Below, one piece after another: positions 1-8,512 of a stretch of DNA of 64,000 nucleotides (the stretch's first letter is position 1; every line of letters starts with the position of its first letter). Where the stretch lies: the NCBI RefSeq assembly GCF_024508665.1, contig NZ_JANINP010000001.1, positions 558,001 through 622,000 of the forward strand, in the 5' to 3' direction. The DNA is from Sphingomonas sp. Its GTDB lineage: Bacteria; Pseudomonadota; Alphaproteobacteria; Sphingomonadales; Sphingomonadaceae. The position numbers and the translations under genes are program-made. Under the pieces are notes generated by a model, which saw only the letters and a program-made list of their open reading frames with translations, was not told the DNA's origin and made no database searches.

Positions 1-574
1 CCCCATCGAAACGCGGGTCGCCGGTTAGTTGCGACAGCGCCAGCCCGACCGCCGCGATCAGGATGCCCGCCATCGCCGCGCCATTCTCCAGCAACACGAT
101 CACCGTGGTCGCATCCTTGGTCGAGATCAGCGCCTGCAGCCACGACTGGCGGCGGCGCGCGGCGTTGAATTCGCGGAATGCGGCAACGGTCGAGCCGCCT
201 TCCAGCGCGAAGGCGATCGCGAGCACGCCATAGGCGATCAGCGGCGACACCGCGGGCTCGGGTTCGAGGAAGTGCAGCACGCCTTCATACACCGACACGC
301 CGGCGCCCAGCGCGAACACGAGCAAGGCGACGACGAAGCTCCAGAAATAGAGCTCGCGGCCATATCCCGCCGGGTGGAGCGCGTCGGCGGGTTTGGCGGC
401 GCGCTTCTGACCGTACATCAGCAGCAATTGGTTGGTCGAATCGACCAGGCTGTGCACGCCTTCGGTCAGCATCGCCGACGAGCCGGTAATTGCCGCCGCG
501 ACGAACTTGGCCACCGCGATGCCGACATTTGCGGCCAGCGCGATGATCAATACCCTGTTGTTATCCGCTTTCAT
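1..574 (-). CDS. Cation diffusion facilitator (CDF) family transporter, 3' part cut by window edge
   Basis: Inner-membrane divalent metal efflux protein, probably a metal/proton antiporter. The visible 191 residues start at ATG 574 (MKADNNRVLIIALAANVG) and run off the window edge, so the C-terminal half, including any cytoplasmic metal-binding domain, is missing. Hydrophobic segments lie at about residues 8-30, 78-103, 113-130 and 160-182. The pattern HSLVD at about residue 42-46, followed by a run of polar and Leu residues, fits the metal-site helix of the family. It is the last gene of a minus-strand run; about 50 bases separate it from the unknown gene upstream. The metal specificity cannot be read from this fragment. 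Confidence 0.85.
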   Translation of the reverse strand, partial: MKADNNRVLIIALAANVGIAVAKFVAAAITGSSAMLTEGVHSLVDSTNQLLLMYGQKRAAKPADALHPAGYGRELYFWSFVVALLVFALGAGVSVYEGVLHFLEPEPAVSPLIAYGVLAIAFALEGGSTVAAFREFNAARRRQSWLQALISTKDATTVIVLLENGAAMAGILIAAVGLALSQLTGDPRFDG

Positions 575-622
575 GAACTGCGCCTAAGCATGAAGCGGTC
601 GGCCGGGCCAGTCCCGTGCCGA

Positions 623-964
623 TCATTTCCGTGCGGCGGCCTTCAGTCGGCGTCGATTGGCACGGACCTTTCGCCGATAGAGGCGCACCGCGCGCTCCGC
701 ACCCTGCAATGGGCTCAGCGACAGGCCGCCGGCGACCAGCGAGGCCTGCAGTTCGATCGCGGCGGATATCTTTTCGGATGTCATCAGCGATGCTTCTGCC
801 AGCGTGCCGTCGCCGCGTGCGATTTCGGCGAGGCGCAGGCCGACGACTGCCGATGCTTCCCACGCCAATGCCCAGCTATCGAACGCCAGGCCGCTCCACG
901 CCGCCAATGGGGTGCGCGCGGTCAAGAGCGTCCTGCCGTCAGGTTGCGGCGTGACACGTCGCAT
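623..964 (-). CDS. Hypothetical protein, 113 aa
   Basis: I do not recognise a named family. The product is small, largely helical by composition, and ends in a basic tail rich in Arg, Lys and Ala (residues about 93-113). The middle holds a Trp/Ala-rich stretch (WALAWEASAVVGLRLAEIA) followed by an Ala/Ser/Glu-rich segment, somewhat like small granule-associated (phasin-like) proteins, but this is only an impression. The start at ATG 964 lacks a nearby Shine-Dalgarno sequence. A strong GGAGGAG (revcomp near 987-993) is instead spaced for an ATG at 981 in another frame that stops after 19 codons, so the N-terminus is uncertain. Confidence 0.55.
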   Translation of the reverse strand: MRRVTPQPDGRTLLTARTPLAAWSGLAFDSWALAWEASAVVGLRLAEIARGDGTLAEASLMTSEKISAAIELQASLVAGGLSLSPLQGAERAVRLYRRKVRANRRRLKAAARK

Positions 965-1015
965 CGGGCTTCGATATGCATGAAAATGGCTCCTCCAATC
1001 GACCTAGAACGGCGC

Positions 1016-1055
1016 GGAACGCGGCAGCGTTCCTGCCCGGCAAACTTAATTGCCG
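1016..1055 (-). terminator. Two adjacent stem-loops downstream of yciB (possible terminator)
   Basis: CGGCAA/TTGCCG (1038-1055, 6-nt loop) and GGAACGC/GCGTTCC (1016-1033, 4-nt loop GGCA) follow the yciB stop codon on the minus strand. Both stems are perfect. There is no strong U-tract, so intrinsic termination is only a possibility. Confidence 0.3.
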
Positions 1056-1060
1056 TTTCG

Positions 1061-1747
1061 TCACTCGGGCGGAAGTTCCTTGGCCGCCGCGTCGCCGACC
1101 TCGCTCATCAGGCCGTGCTTCATCATCATCGGCACGTTGGCGAGCGCGAAGATGAAGGTCATCGGGATCGCGCCCCAAAGCTTGAAAGCGGTCCAGAAAT
1201 CGAAGCTGGTCGAACGCCAGACGAGCTCGTTGAGGATCGCCATGCCGAAGAAGAACAGCGCCCAGTTGCGCGTGACCTTCTGCCATCCAAGCGGCGACAG
1301 GCCGGGATAAGCAGTGCCGAGCAATTGTTCGAGCAGCGGTTTGCCGCTCAGCAAGCCAAAGCCCAGGATCGCCGCGAACACGGCATAAACGAAAGTCGGC
1401 TTCATCTGGATGAATTTGGGATCGTGGAAATAGATGGTCAGCCCGCCGAATACGAGCACCAAAGCCCCCGAAATCCACAGCATCGGCGAAATGCTGCCGA
1501 GTTTCACGCGTGACACGATCAGTGCGATCACGGTCGCCAGCATGAAGGCCGCGGTCGCGACGATAGCGCGTGACACGACGAGCGCGGACATCTGGTCGAG
1601 ATCCGATAGCGAATGGCTGAAGCTCGAAACCAGCTTCATCGTCAGCGCTTGCGGGGCAAGGAAGTTGACCAGGAAAAAGATCACCAGCGGCGCATAATCG
1701 ATCGCCAGGCGGAGGCCGGCGGTCCCGTTCTTACTCGTCGTGCTCAT
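1061..1747 (-). CDS. yciB: Inner membrane-spanning protein YciB (septation protein A / IspZ family)
   Basis: Multi-spanning inner-membrane protein of the YciB/IspZ family, linked in other bacteria to septation and envelope synthesis. The product is 228 aa. The family signature is visible: an N-terminal DYAPLVIFFLVNFLA segment, about five hydrophobic segments, a motif FHDPKFIQMKPT, and a C-terminal NELVWR...W half. The start is ATG 1747, which overlaps the ftsY stop in ATGA, indicating translational coupling. It is the third gene of mtaB-ftsY-yciB. A longer reading frame upstream overlaps ftsY and is not real. Confidence 0.9.
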   Translation of the reverse strand: MSTTSKNGTAGLRLAIDYAPLVIFFLVNFLAPQALTMKLVSSFSHSLSDLDQMSALVVSRAIVATAAFMLATVIALIVSRVKLGSISPMLWISGALVLVFGGLTIYFHDPKFIQMKPTFVYAVFAAILGFGLLSGKPLLEQLLGTAYPGLSPLGWQKVTRNWALFFFGMAILNELVWRSTSFDFWTAFKLWGAIPMTFIFALANVPMMMKHGLMSEVGDAAAKELPPE

Positions 1748-2679
1748 CGCACCAACTCCTCGACGCCCGCGATGATCCGGGCGACTTCCTTGGGGTCGAA
1801 GGGGCGCAAGTCGCTCAGCGTCTCGCCCACCCCGATGGCGTGGATCGGCAGGCCGAATTGCTCGGCGGCCGCGACCAGCACGCCGCCGCGCGCGGTGCCG
1901 TCGAGCTTGGTCATGACCAGACCGGTCACGCCGGCGACTTCCTTGAAAATCTCGATCTGGCTGAGTGCGTTCTGACCAGTGGTGGCGTCGAGCACCAGGA
2001 TCACGTCGTGCGGCGACGCCGGGTTGATGCGCCCGAGCACACGGCGGATCTTGGCCAACTCGTCCATCAGCTCGCGCTTGTTCTGCAGGCGCCCTGCAGT
2101 GTCGACGATCAGCGCGTCGATGCCTTTTTCGGTCGCCTGCTTGACGCCCTCGAACACGATGCCTGCGGCATCGCCGCCTTCGGCACCGCGCACGATCGGA
2201 ACGCCGACGCGCTCCGCCCAGGTCGCGAGTTGCCCGATCGCCGCCGCGCGAAACGTATCGCCCGCCGCAAGCATGACGCCGTAATCCTGCTCGACCAACC
2301 AATGCGCCAGCTTGGCGATGGTGGTGGTCTTGCCTGATCCGTTGACGCCGATCACCAGGATGACCTGCGGCCGCGGAAAGGCCTCGATCTCGAGCGGCTT
2401 GGCAACCTTTTCGAGCACCTTCTCGATTTCCTCGGCGACGACCAGGCGGATGCCGAGTTCCTCCATGCCGCGTTCGAAACTGCCCTCCGCGAGCCGGTCG
2501 CGGATGCGCTTGGCGGTGGCGGGGCCGAGGTCGGAGGCGATCAGCGCTTCCTCGATATCATCGAGCGTCGCGTCGTCGAGCCGCGCGGTGCCGAGACCGG
2601 CCAAGTTGCCGACCAGACGGTCGGAGGTGCGCTTGAACCCGCCGAGCAGGCGCTGGTGCCAGGATGGGGTGGTGCTCAT
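1744..2679 (-). CDS. ftsY: Signal recognition particle receptor FtsY
   Basis: SRP receptor GTPase at the inner membrane; pairs with Ffh (encoded at 6355-7848) to deliver ribosomes translating membrane proteins to SecYEG. At 311 aa it lacks the long acidic A domain of enterobacterial FtsY. It has an N domain at 1-100, P-loop GVNGSGKTTT (111-120), DTFRAAA (141-147), DTAGR (193-197) and TKLDG (257-261). The start ATG 2679 overlaps the mtaB stop by 4 bp (ATGA), and its own stop overlaps yciB the same way, so the three genes are one transcription unit. Confidence 0.97.
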   Translation of the reverse strand: MSTTPSWHQRLLGGFKRTSDRLVGNLAGLGTARLDDATLDDIEEALIASDLGPATAKRIRDRLAEGSFERGMEELGIRLVVAEEIEKVLEKVAKPLEIEAFPRPQVILVIGVNGSGKTTTIAKLAHWLVEQDYGVMLAAGDTFRAAAIGQLATWAERVGVPIVRGAEGGDAAGIVFEGVKQATEKGIDALIVDTAGRLQNKRELMDELAKIRRVLGRINPASPHDVILVLDATTGQNALSQIEIFKEVAGVTGLVMTKLDGTARGGVLVAAAEQFGLPIHAIGVGETLSDLRPFDPKEVARIIAGVEELVR

Positions 2680-3944
2680 GCGGTTACGGCCATTTCTCTT
2701 TCTTCGTCACCCGCGCTTTCGCGGGGATGCCGGATATGGGCTGGGTCGATTACGATCGGCAAGATGGAGCCCGCCGGATGGCGGCTCCCCAGCGCGAAAT
2801 CGGCAAAGCTCGCGCCATGCCCGCGGTCGCCAGGCGCTTCGACCAGTATCTGTTGCGTCGTGCCGATCAGGCTGTCGAGCCACCGCGCCTTGCGTTTCGC
2901 TGCCGCCTCCCGCAGGCGCGCGGCGCGCTCGCGGCGCAGGTCCAACTCGACTTGCGGCATCCGTGCGGCCGGCGTCCCGGCGCGCGGGCTGAAGGGAAAG
3001 ATATGGGCGTGGACGATGTCGCAATCGTCGATCAGCGCCAGGCTGTTCGCCGCCATAGCCGCGTCCTCGGTCGGAAAGCCTGCGATCAGGTCGGCGCCGA
3101 TCGCGATCTCCGGCCGCGCGGTCTTGAGGCGCTCGACCAGCCGCACCGCATCCGCACGCATGTGGCGGCGCTTCATCCGCTTGAGGATCATGTCGTCGCC
3201 TGCCTGGAGCGACAGATGCAGATGCGGCATCACCCGCGCTTCCTGCGTCAGCAGCTCGAACAGGCGGTCGTCGATCTCCGGCGCGTCGATCGAGGACAGG
3301 CGCAGCCGCTGAAGGGCAGGGACCCGCGCCAGGATGCGCTCGATCAGGCTGCCCAGCGTCGGGCTGCCCGGCAGATCGTGTCCGTAACTGGTCAGGTCGA
3401 CCCCGGTCAGCACGATCTCGTTCTTGCCCGCCGCGACCACGCGCTCGATCGCCTCGATCACCGCGCCGGCGGGCGCCGAGCGGCTCGGTCCGCGTCCGAA
3501 CGGGATCGCGCAGAAGGTGCAGCGATGGTCGCAGCCATTCTGGACCTCGACGAACGCACGCGCCTGATCGACCGCAATCGCCAGATGCGGCGCGATCTCG
3601 GTCACGCGCGCCATGTCGCCGACGATCAGCGCGTCGCTCGATGCCCAGGCTTCGGGCAGCAATTTCTCGCCATTGCCGATCACGCGATCGACTTCTGGCA
3701 TCGCGGCAAAGCTAGCCGGGTCGATCTGCGCCGCACAGCCGGTCACCGCGAGCATGGCCCCGGGCCGGGCGCGGCGGGCGCGGCGGATCGCGGTGCGGGT
3801 CTGCTTCACTGCGCTATTGGTTACCGCGCAGCTATTGATCACCACGACATCGCGCCCATCCAGCATGCGCTGGATCGTCTCGCTTTCTGCGATGTTGAGA
3901 CGACACCCGAGACTGATTACCTCGGGCTGCGGAAGGGATGACAT
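2676..3944 (-). CDS. mtaB: tRNA (N6-threonylcarbamoyladenosine(37)-C2)-methylthiotransferase MtaB
   Basis: Radical-SAM methylthiotransferase that converts t6A37 to ms2t6A in ANN-decoding tRNAs; it requires two 4Fe-4S clusters. The product is 422 aa. The N-terminal UPF0004 domain carries Cys14, Cys39 and Cys70 for the auxiliary cluster, and the radical-SAM motif CDHRCTFC places Cys138, Cys142 and Cys145. The TRAM region is short. The last 18 residues come from a palindromic repeat read in frame (see 2706-2729). The start codon at 3944 shares the tetranucleotide CATG with the divergent gene at 3943. Linkage to ftsY is by 4-bp overlap. TsaE, which makes the substrate t6A, is encoded at 50457. 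Confidence 0.93.
   Translation of the reverse strand: MSSLPQPEVISLGCRLNIAESETIQRMLDGRDVVVINSCAVTNSAVKQTRTAIRRARRARPGAMLAVTGCAAQIDPASFAAMPEVDRVIGNGEKLLPEAWASSDALIVGDMARVTEIAPHLAIAVDQARAFVEVQNGCDHRCTFCAIPFGRGPSRSAPAGAVIEAIERVVAAGKNEIVLTGVDLTSYGHDLPGSPTLGSLIERILARVPALQRLRLSSIDAPEIDDRLFELLTQEARVMPHLHLSLQAGDDMILKRMKRRHMRADAVRLVERLKTARPEIAIGADLIAGFPTEDAAMAANSLALIDDCDIVHAHIFPFSPRAGTPAARMPQVELDLRRERAARLREAAAKRKARWLDSLIGTTQQILVEAPGDRGHGASFADFALGSRHPAGSILPIVIDPAHIRHPRESAGDEEREMAVTA
2706..2729. repeat. REP-like palindromic element inside the mtaB 3' end
   Basis: CCCGCG-CTTT-CGCGGG (2710-2725) flanked by GTCA and GATG. Read on the minus strand the loop is GAAA. The same unit type occurs at 7854-7920. 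It is translated in frame as RHPRESAGDE at the MtaB C-terminus. Confidence 0.75.
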
Positions 3945-4521
3945 GGGCGACGATCTAGGAGCGAAGCGCGGGGAAGTCCACGACGAGGCGGCGCATGTCC
4001 TCCACTTCTGGTTCGAGGAGCTGAGCGAGGAACAGCATTGGGTCAAGTCGATCACGCTCGACGAGGCGATTGCGGAACGGTTCGGATCGCTCCGGCTGAA
4101 CGTTGTGGAGAGTTCGGCTCGGGGATGGCGCGGCACCCCCGATACCTTGCTTGCCGCGATAATCCTGATCGACCAGTTTTCGCGCAATATGTTCCGCGAT
4201 GAAGGCGCGGCGTTCGAGTATGACGAATTAGCCCGCGAACTGACGCTATATGGGCTTTTGCGCGGGTTCGATCGCAGATTGCCGAGGGAGCGCTGCGCCT
4301 TCCTCTACATGCCGCTGATGCACGCCGAGGATCCGGATCTGCAGCGGCTCAGCATCGAGCGCTTCACCGCGCTCGGCGACGAGCATAATCTGGGCTTCGC
4401 GCATGATCACGCCGCGGTGATCGAGCGGTTCGGGCGCTTCCCGTCGCGTAACCGGGCGTTGGGTCGACGCTCGACCGTGATCGAGCGCGAATATCTCAGC
4501 CAGCCAGGCGTCGGCTGGTAG
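3943..4521 (+). CDS. DUF924 family protein
   Basis: 192-aa all-helical protein of the DUF924 family, whose biochemical role is not established. The family hallmarks are visible: FWFEEL near residue 24, ILIDQFSRNMFRD in the middle (about residues 73-85), YMPLMHAED, and a C-terminal GRFPSRNRALGR. The start ATG 3943 is preceded by GGAAGGG with 5-6 bases spacing. It has no intergenic space on either side: its start codon overlaps the mtaB start (CATG), and its last 26 bp overlap the 3' end of the GGDEF/EAL gene coming from the other strand. Confidence 0.85.
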   Translation: MGDDLGAKRGEVHDEAAHVLHFWFEELSEEQHWVKSITLDEAIAERFGSLRLNVVESSARGWRGTPDTLLAAIILIDQFSRNMFRDEGAAFEYDELARELTLYGLLRGFDRRLPRERCAFLYMPLMHAEDPDLQRLSIERFTALGDEHNLGFAHDHAAVIERFGRFPSRNRALGRRSTVIEREYLSQPGVGW

Positions 4522-6106
4522 CGGGATCAGACTCTGCGATGACCTCGGCGGCATCGGGCGCGATCAGCAAGCGGCGCTCTGCTAGCAGGCGACGCGCGCT
4601 GCCGGCTGTCAACGGTCGCCCATAGACATAGCCCTGGCCGCGCGCGCAGCCTAGGCTACGCAGGCGCTCCTCGATTGCCTTGTCTTCGATCCCTTCCGCG
4701 GTGATCGGCAAATTGAGGCTTTCGCCAAGGCCGACGATCGCGTTGACGATCGCAGCACTCTCCGGATTCTGATGCACCGACATCACGAAGCTGCGGTCGA
4801 TCTTGATGCGGTCGAACGGCAGCGCGCGAAGATGCGCGAGGCTGGAATAGCCGGTGCCGAAATCGTCGAGCGCGAGCTTGATTCCCTGGTTCTTCAGGCT
4901 GGCGACGATCGACTGCGCCATCGCCAGATTGTCGAACAGCGCGCTTTCGGTGATCTCGATCTCCAGCCGGCTGGGCGCGAAGCCTGTTTCGGTGAGCAGC
5001 TTGATGATCTTTTGCGCGAGCCAGGGGTCCTTGAGCTGCCAGGGCGAGATGTTGACCGACAATTGCAGTTGCGGATGCCAGTCGCGCGCGGACAGAAATG
5101 CTTGGCGCATCAGGGACAGCGACAGGTCCGCGATCATGCCGGTTTCCTCGGCGATCGGGATGAACTGGTCGGGGATCATCACGCCGCGCTGCGGATGTTC
5201 CCAGCGCGCCAGCACTTCGAATCCGGTCAGACGTCCGGTCACCAGGTCGATCTGCTGCTCGAAATAAGGGACGATCTCGCCGCGGGGAATGGCGACGCGG
5301 AGCGAACTCTCGAGTTCGTTGCGCGACTGAAGCTCGCGCTCCATCGAGATGTCGAACCAGGCGTGGCGGTTACGCCCGGCATTCTTGGCCGCGTACATCG
5401 CGATATCGCCCGAACGGAGTAAGGCATCGATCGTCGCCGCGTCGCGATCGCTGCGGGCGATGCCGATCGAGCAGGTGACGTGAAGATGCCGTCCCTCGAC
5501 GTAAAAGGGCTGGCTCATCCGCGACACGAGCCGTTCGGCGACGCGCTCGACGCTGTCGGGGTTCTGCGGGTCGAATAGCATGGCGCAGGCGAATTCGTCG
5601 CCGCCGAACCGCGCGACCAGCGCGCTTTCGGGCAACGCGGCCGCCATCTCGTCCGCGACGGCGCGAAGCAGCGCGTCGCCGACGGTATGACCATGCATGT
5701 CGTTGACCGTCTTGAAATGGTCCAGGTCGAGCATCATCAGCGCCATCGCCTTGTGACGGCGGTCGGCGCGGATCAGCATTGCGGCGCCTTCCTCGGCCAG
5801 GCTGCGGCGATTGAGGAAGCCGGTGAGCGGGTCCTTGGAGGCGAGGACGTTGGCGCGTTCCTCGGCCGCTGCACGCACCGAGACTTCATTGGCCAGGTCG
5901 CGATGGCGACGCCAGCCGAACAGGATCAAGGCGACATTGAGCAACAGGGCGATGATCAACGTCTGGTTGGTGCCGCCGTCATGGTGCATCCAATTGCTCA
6001 GCACCATCGACAATACCTGGCTGCCGGTGCCGATGAACATCAGGATCGCGGCGACCGTGATCGCGCCGCTCAACAGCTCGCGCCGGGCCGCTGCCGGTTC
6101 GCTCAT
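4496..6106 (-). CDS. Membrane-anchored diguanylate cyclase/phosphodiesterase (GGDEF-EAL)
   Basis: Cyclic-di-GMP turnover enzyme, 536 aa. Two N-terminal transmembrane helices (about 12-36 and 47-65) frame a short periplasmic loop; there is no PAS or other sensor domain. The GGDEF domain (about 90-250) has an intact FGGDEF motif at 167-172 but no RxxD inhibitory site just upstream. The EAL domain (about 265-515) has EVLAR at 297-301, ITES, DDFGTGYSS, KIDRSF and AEGIED, so the phosphodiesterase residues look intact. Both activities could therefore be functional, and which dominates cannot be told. It is monocistronic and convergent with the DUF924 gene (26-bp overlap). Confidence 0.95.
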   Translation of the reverse strand: MSEPAAARRELLSGAITVAAILMFIGTGSQVLSMVLSNWMHHDGGTNQTLIIALLLNVALILFGWRRHRDLANEVSVRAAAEERANVLASKDPLTGFLNRRSLAEEGAAMLIRADRRHKAMALMMLDLDHFKTVNDMHGHTVGDALLRAVADEMAAALPESALVARFGGDEFACAMLFDPQNPDSVERVAERLVSRMSQPFYVEGRHLHVTCSIGIARSDRDAATIDALLRSGDIAMYAAKNAGRNRHAWFDISMERELQSRNELESSLRVAIPRGEIVPYFEQQIDLVTGRLTGFEVLARWEHPQRGVMIPDQFIPIAEETGMIADLSLSLMRQAFLSARDWHPQLQLSVNISPWQLKDPWLAQKIIKLLTETGFAPSRLEIEITESALFDNLAMAQSIVASLKNQGIKLALDDFGTGYSSLAHLRALPFDRIKIDRSFVMSVHQNPESAAIVNAIVGLGESLNLPITAEGIEDKAIEERLRSLGCARGQGYVYGRPLTAGSARRLLAERRLLIAPDAAEVIAESDPATSRRLAG

Positions 6107-6265
6107 GCCCCAAATCCCCTTCTTCGAGACCGCGCGTCCGCGGCTCTATCCAGCGCTGTTGATGGCATCGCGAGGTCAAGAAGATGTTAAAAGGGGGTGC
6201 CGCCCGCTTGCCTTTTTCAGGTCGAGCCTTTATCGGGCCGGCACCGTTCCCTTTGCGAACGCGAC

Positions 6266-6315
6266 AAGGAGCACCCATGTGGTGACGCCGGCCGACGAGG
6301 TTTCGTCCGCCGGCG
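6266..6315 (+). promoter_or_regulatory. ffh leader: two-codon reading frame followed by strong stem-loop
   Basis: An ideal Shine-Dalgarno AAGGAG (6266-6271) lies 5 nt before ATG TGG TGA (6277-6285), a Met-Trp-stop minigene. A hairpin follows immediately: CGCCGGC plus GACG (6286-6297) pairs with CGTC plus GCCGGCG (6304-6315), with one C/C mismatch and a 6-nt loop. The ffh start codon is 40 nt further on. Whether the element is transcribed with ffh or regulates it is inference. Confidence 0.35.
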
Positions 6316-6354
6316 CTTTGTGCGTTTTGGGGTCCGGATGGGAGTGATTTGTTT

Positions 6355-7848
6355 ATGTTCGACAGCCTGAGCGATCGTCTTGGCGGCGTATTCGACCGGT
6401 TGCGTGGCCGTGGCGCGCTGACCGAGGCGGATGTGCGCGCGGCGATGCGCGAAGTGCGTGTCGCGCTGCTCGAGGCGGACGTCGCCTTGCCGGTCGCGCG
6501 CGATTTCGTCGAGAAGATCACTGAGCAGGCCATCGGCCAGCAAGTGCTGCGCTCGATCACGCCCGGGCAGCAGGTTGTCAAGATCGTCCATGACGGCTTG
6601 GTCGAGATGCTCGGCGCCGACGAGAGCGAGCTCAACCTCGGCGTCACTCCGCCCGCCGTCGTGATGATGGTCGGCCTGCAGGGGTCGGGCAAGACCACCA
6701 CTACCGCCAAGATCGCCAAGCGGCTGAGCAGCGGCCAGGGCGGGCGCGATCGCAAGAAGGTGCTGATGGCGTCGCTCGACGTCAATCGCCCGGCGGCGCA
6801 GGAGCAGCTCGCGATCCTTGGCGAGCAGACAGAGGTCGCGACGCTCCCGATCGTCGCCGGCCAGCAGCCGGTCGACATCGCCCGGCGCGCGCTCCAGGCG
6901 GCGAAGCTGCAGGGCTATGACGTGCTGATGCTCGACACGGCCGGGCGCTTGCACGTTGATCAGGCGTTGATGGACGAGATGAAGGCAGTCGCCGACATCG
7001 CCAAGCCGCAGGAAATCCTGCTCGTCGTCGACAGCCTGACCGGTCAGGATGCGGTCAACGTCGCGCGCTCCTTCTCCGATCAGGTGCCGCTGACCGGCGT
7101 CGTGCTGACCAGGATGGACGGCGATGCCCGAGGTGGCGCCGCGCTGTCGATGCGCGCGGTCACCGGCAAGCCGATCAAGTTCGCCGGCACCGGCGAAAAG
7201 CTCGACGCGATCGAGGGCTTCCACCCGAGCCGCGTCGCCGGCCGTATCCTCGGCATGGGCGACGTCGTCAGCCTGGTCGAGCGCGCTGCCGAATCGATCC
7301 AGCAGGAAGATGCCGAGCGCATGGCGCAGCGGCTGTCCAAGGGTCAGTTCGACATGAATGACCTGCGCAGCCAGCTGCAGCAGATGAAGAAGATGGGCGG
7401 CATCGGCGCGCTGGCGGGGATGATCCCCGGCATGAAGAAGGCGCAAGCCGCGGTCGATCAGGTCGGCGGCGACAAGGTGCTACTGCGCATGGATGCGATC
7501 ATCACGTCGATGACGCCCAAGGAGCGCAACAAGCCGGAATTGCTCAACGCCAAGCGCAAGATCCGCATCGCCAACGGCTCGGGGACGACCGTCCAGGAAG
7601 TCAACAAGCTGATCAAGATGCACCAGGAAATGGCCACTGCCATGAAGCGCATCAAGAAGATGGGCGGCATCCGGGGTATGATGGCGATGCTGGGCAAAGG
7701 CGGCGGCGTCGGCAGCCTGCCCGGCGCGGCCGGTGGTCCCGACCTTGCCGATGCGATGAACCAGATGGGAGGGCTGCCCGGCCTGCCCGGCACGGGGGCC
7801 AAGCTGCCGCCAGGGTTCCAGAATTTCATGAACGTGAAGAAGAAGTAG
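6355..7848 (+). CDS. ffh: Signal recognition particle protein Ffh (SRP54)
   Basis: Cytoplasmic SRP GTPase that binds 4.5S RNA and signal sequences and docks on FtsY. 497 aa: N domain 1-95, G domain with P-loop [11 protein letters not shown] (107-117), DTAGR and [10 protein letters not shown], then a Met-rich M domain from about 325 ([27 protein letters not shown]) and a Gly/Pro-rich tail. The start ATG 6355 is supported by GGAG at 6341-6344; a TTG two codons upstream is less likely. It is followed by a REPIN-like repeat pair and then rpsP. The 4.5S RNA gene is not recognisable in this window. Confidence 0.97.
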   Translation: MFDSLSDRLGGVFDRLRGRGALTEADVRAAMREVRVALLEADVALPVARDFVEKITEQAIGQQVLRSITPGQQVVKIVHDGLVEMLGADESELNLGVTPPAVVMMVGLQGSGKTTTTAKIAKRLSSGQGGRDRKKVLMASLDVNRPAAQEQLAILGEQTEVATLPIVAGQQPVDIARRALQAAKLQGYDVLMLDTAGRLHVDQALMDEMKAVADIAKPQEILLVVDSLTGQDAVNVARSFSDQVPLTGVVLTRMDGDARGGAALSMRAVTGKPIKFAGTGEKLDAIEGFHPSRVAGRILGMGDVVSLVERAAESIQQEDAERMAQRLSKGQFDMNDLRSQLQQMKKMGGIGALAGMIPGMKKAQAAVDQVGGDKVLLRMDAIITSMTPKERNKPELLNAKRKIRIANGSGTTVQEVNKLIKMHQEMATAMKRIKKMGGIRGMMAMLGKGGGVGSLPGAAGGPDLADAMNQMGGLPGLPGTGAKLPPGFQNFMNVKKK

Positions 7849-7853
7849 CCCTC

Positions 7854-7920
7854 ACCCCAGCGCAAGCTGGGGTCTCAAGCGGCAGGAATACAACAGAAAG
7901 ATCCCAGCTTTCGCTGGGAT
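7854..7920. repeat. REPIN-like pair of inverted palindromes between ffh and rpsP
   Basis: Two related hairpins point in opposite directions: ACCCCAGC-GCAA-GCTGGGGT (7854-7873) and ATCCCAGC-TTTC-GCTGGGAT (7901-7920). On the opposite strand the second loop is GAAA, so both units have a GNRA-type loop. They are separated by 27 nt. This is the layout of a REP doublet. It occupies the space where an rpsP promoter or an ffh terminator would otherwise lie. Confidence 0.7.
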
Positions 7921-7948
7921 GACGATTGAAGAAGGAAGTACAACTACC

Positions 7949-8512
7949 ATGGCACTGAGCATTCGTCTTTCGCGCGGCGGTTCGAAGAAGCGTCCGTATT
8001 ACCGTATCGTCGTGGCCGATGCGCGCAGCCCGCGTGACGGCAAGTTCATCGAGAAGATCGGCAACTACAACCCGCTGCTCGGCAAGGACGACGAGAAGCG
8101 CGTCGTCCTCGATGCCGATCGCGCCAAGCATTGGCTGGGCGTCGGCGCGCAGCCGACCGACCGCGTTGCCCGCTTCCTCGACGCTGCCGGCGTGAAGGAG
8201 CGTGCGGCCCGCAACAACCCGAAGAAGGGTGAGCCGGGCGAAAAGGCCAAGGAGCGTGCCGAGGAGCGTGCGTCGAAGGCCGCCGAGGCTGCCGAAGCTG
8301 CCGAGGCCGCCAATCAGGCCGAAGCCGAGGCGGTGATGGCCGCTGAAGTCGAAGCCGCGACGGAAGAGCCGACGCCCGAGGCCGAGGCCGTTGCCGAGGC
8401 GGTCGCCGAGGAGACCCCGGCCGCCGACGTTAATGAATCGACCCCGGACGCCGATGCCGGCGACACCGCCGCCAGCGAGGGCGAGAGCGCCCAGGCTCCG
8501 GCCGAGGGCTGA
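7949..8512 (+). CDS. rpsP: 30S ribosomal protein bS16 with long acidic C-terminal extension
   Basis: Small-subunit ribosomal protein; the first gene of the rpsP-rimM-...-trmD-rplS group. The conserved core is residues 1 to about 85 ([20 protein letters not shown]). It is followed by about 100 residues dominated by Ala and Glu, so the 187-aa product is about twice the usual 80-90 aa. The start ATG 7949 matches the universal bS16 N-terminus and has GAAGGAAG upstream (7931-7938). The stop overlaps the rimM start by one base (TGATG). The tail is probably disordered; its role is unknown. Confidence 0.96.
   Translation: MALSIRLSRGGSKKRPYYRIVVADARSPRDGKFIEKIGNYNPLLGKDDEKRVVLDADRAKHWLGVGAQPTDRVARFLDAAGVKERAARNNPKKGEPGEKAKERAEERASKAAEAAEAAEAANQAEAEAVMAAEVEAATEEPTPEAEAVAEAVAEETPAADVNESTPDADAGDTAASEGESAQAPAEG

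Noticed and set aside
29..1513. 494-codon open frame on the plus strand
   Set aside because: Antisense to the CDF transporter, the small unknown gene and yciB; no recognisable protein.
6349..6354. TTG start two codons upstream of the ffh ATG
   Set aside because: The ATG at 6355 gives the conserved Ffh N-terminus (MFDSLSDRL) and has GGAG at a workable distance.
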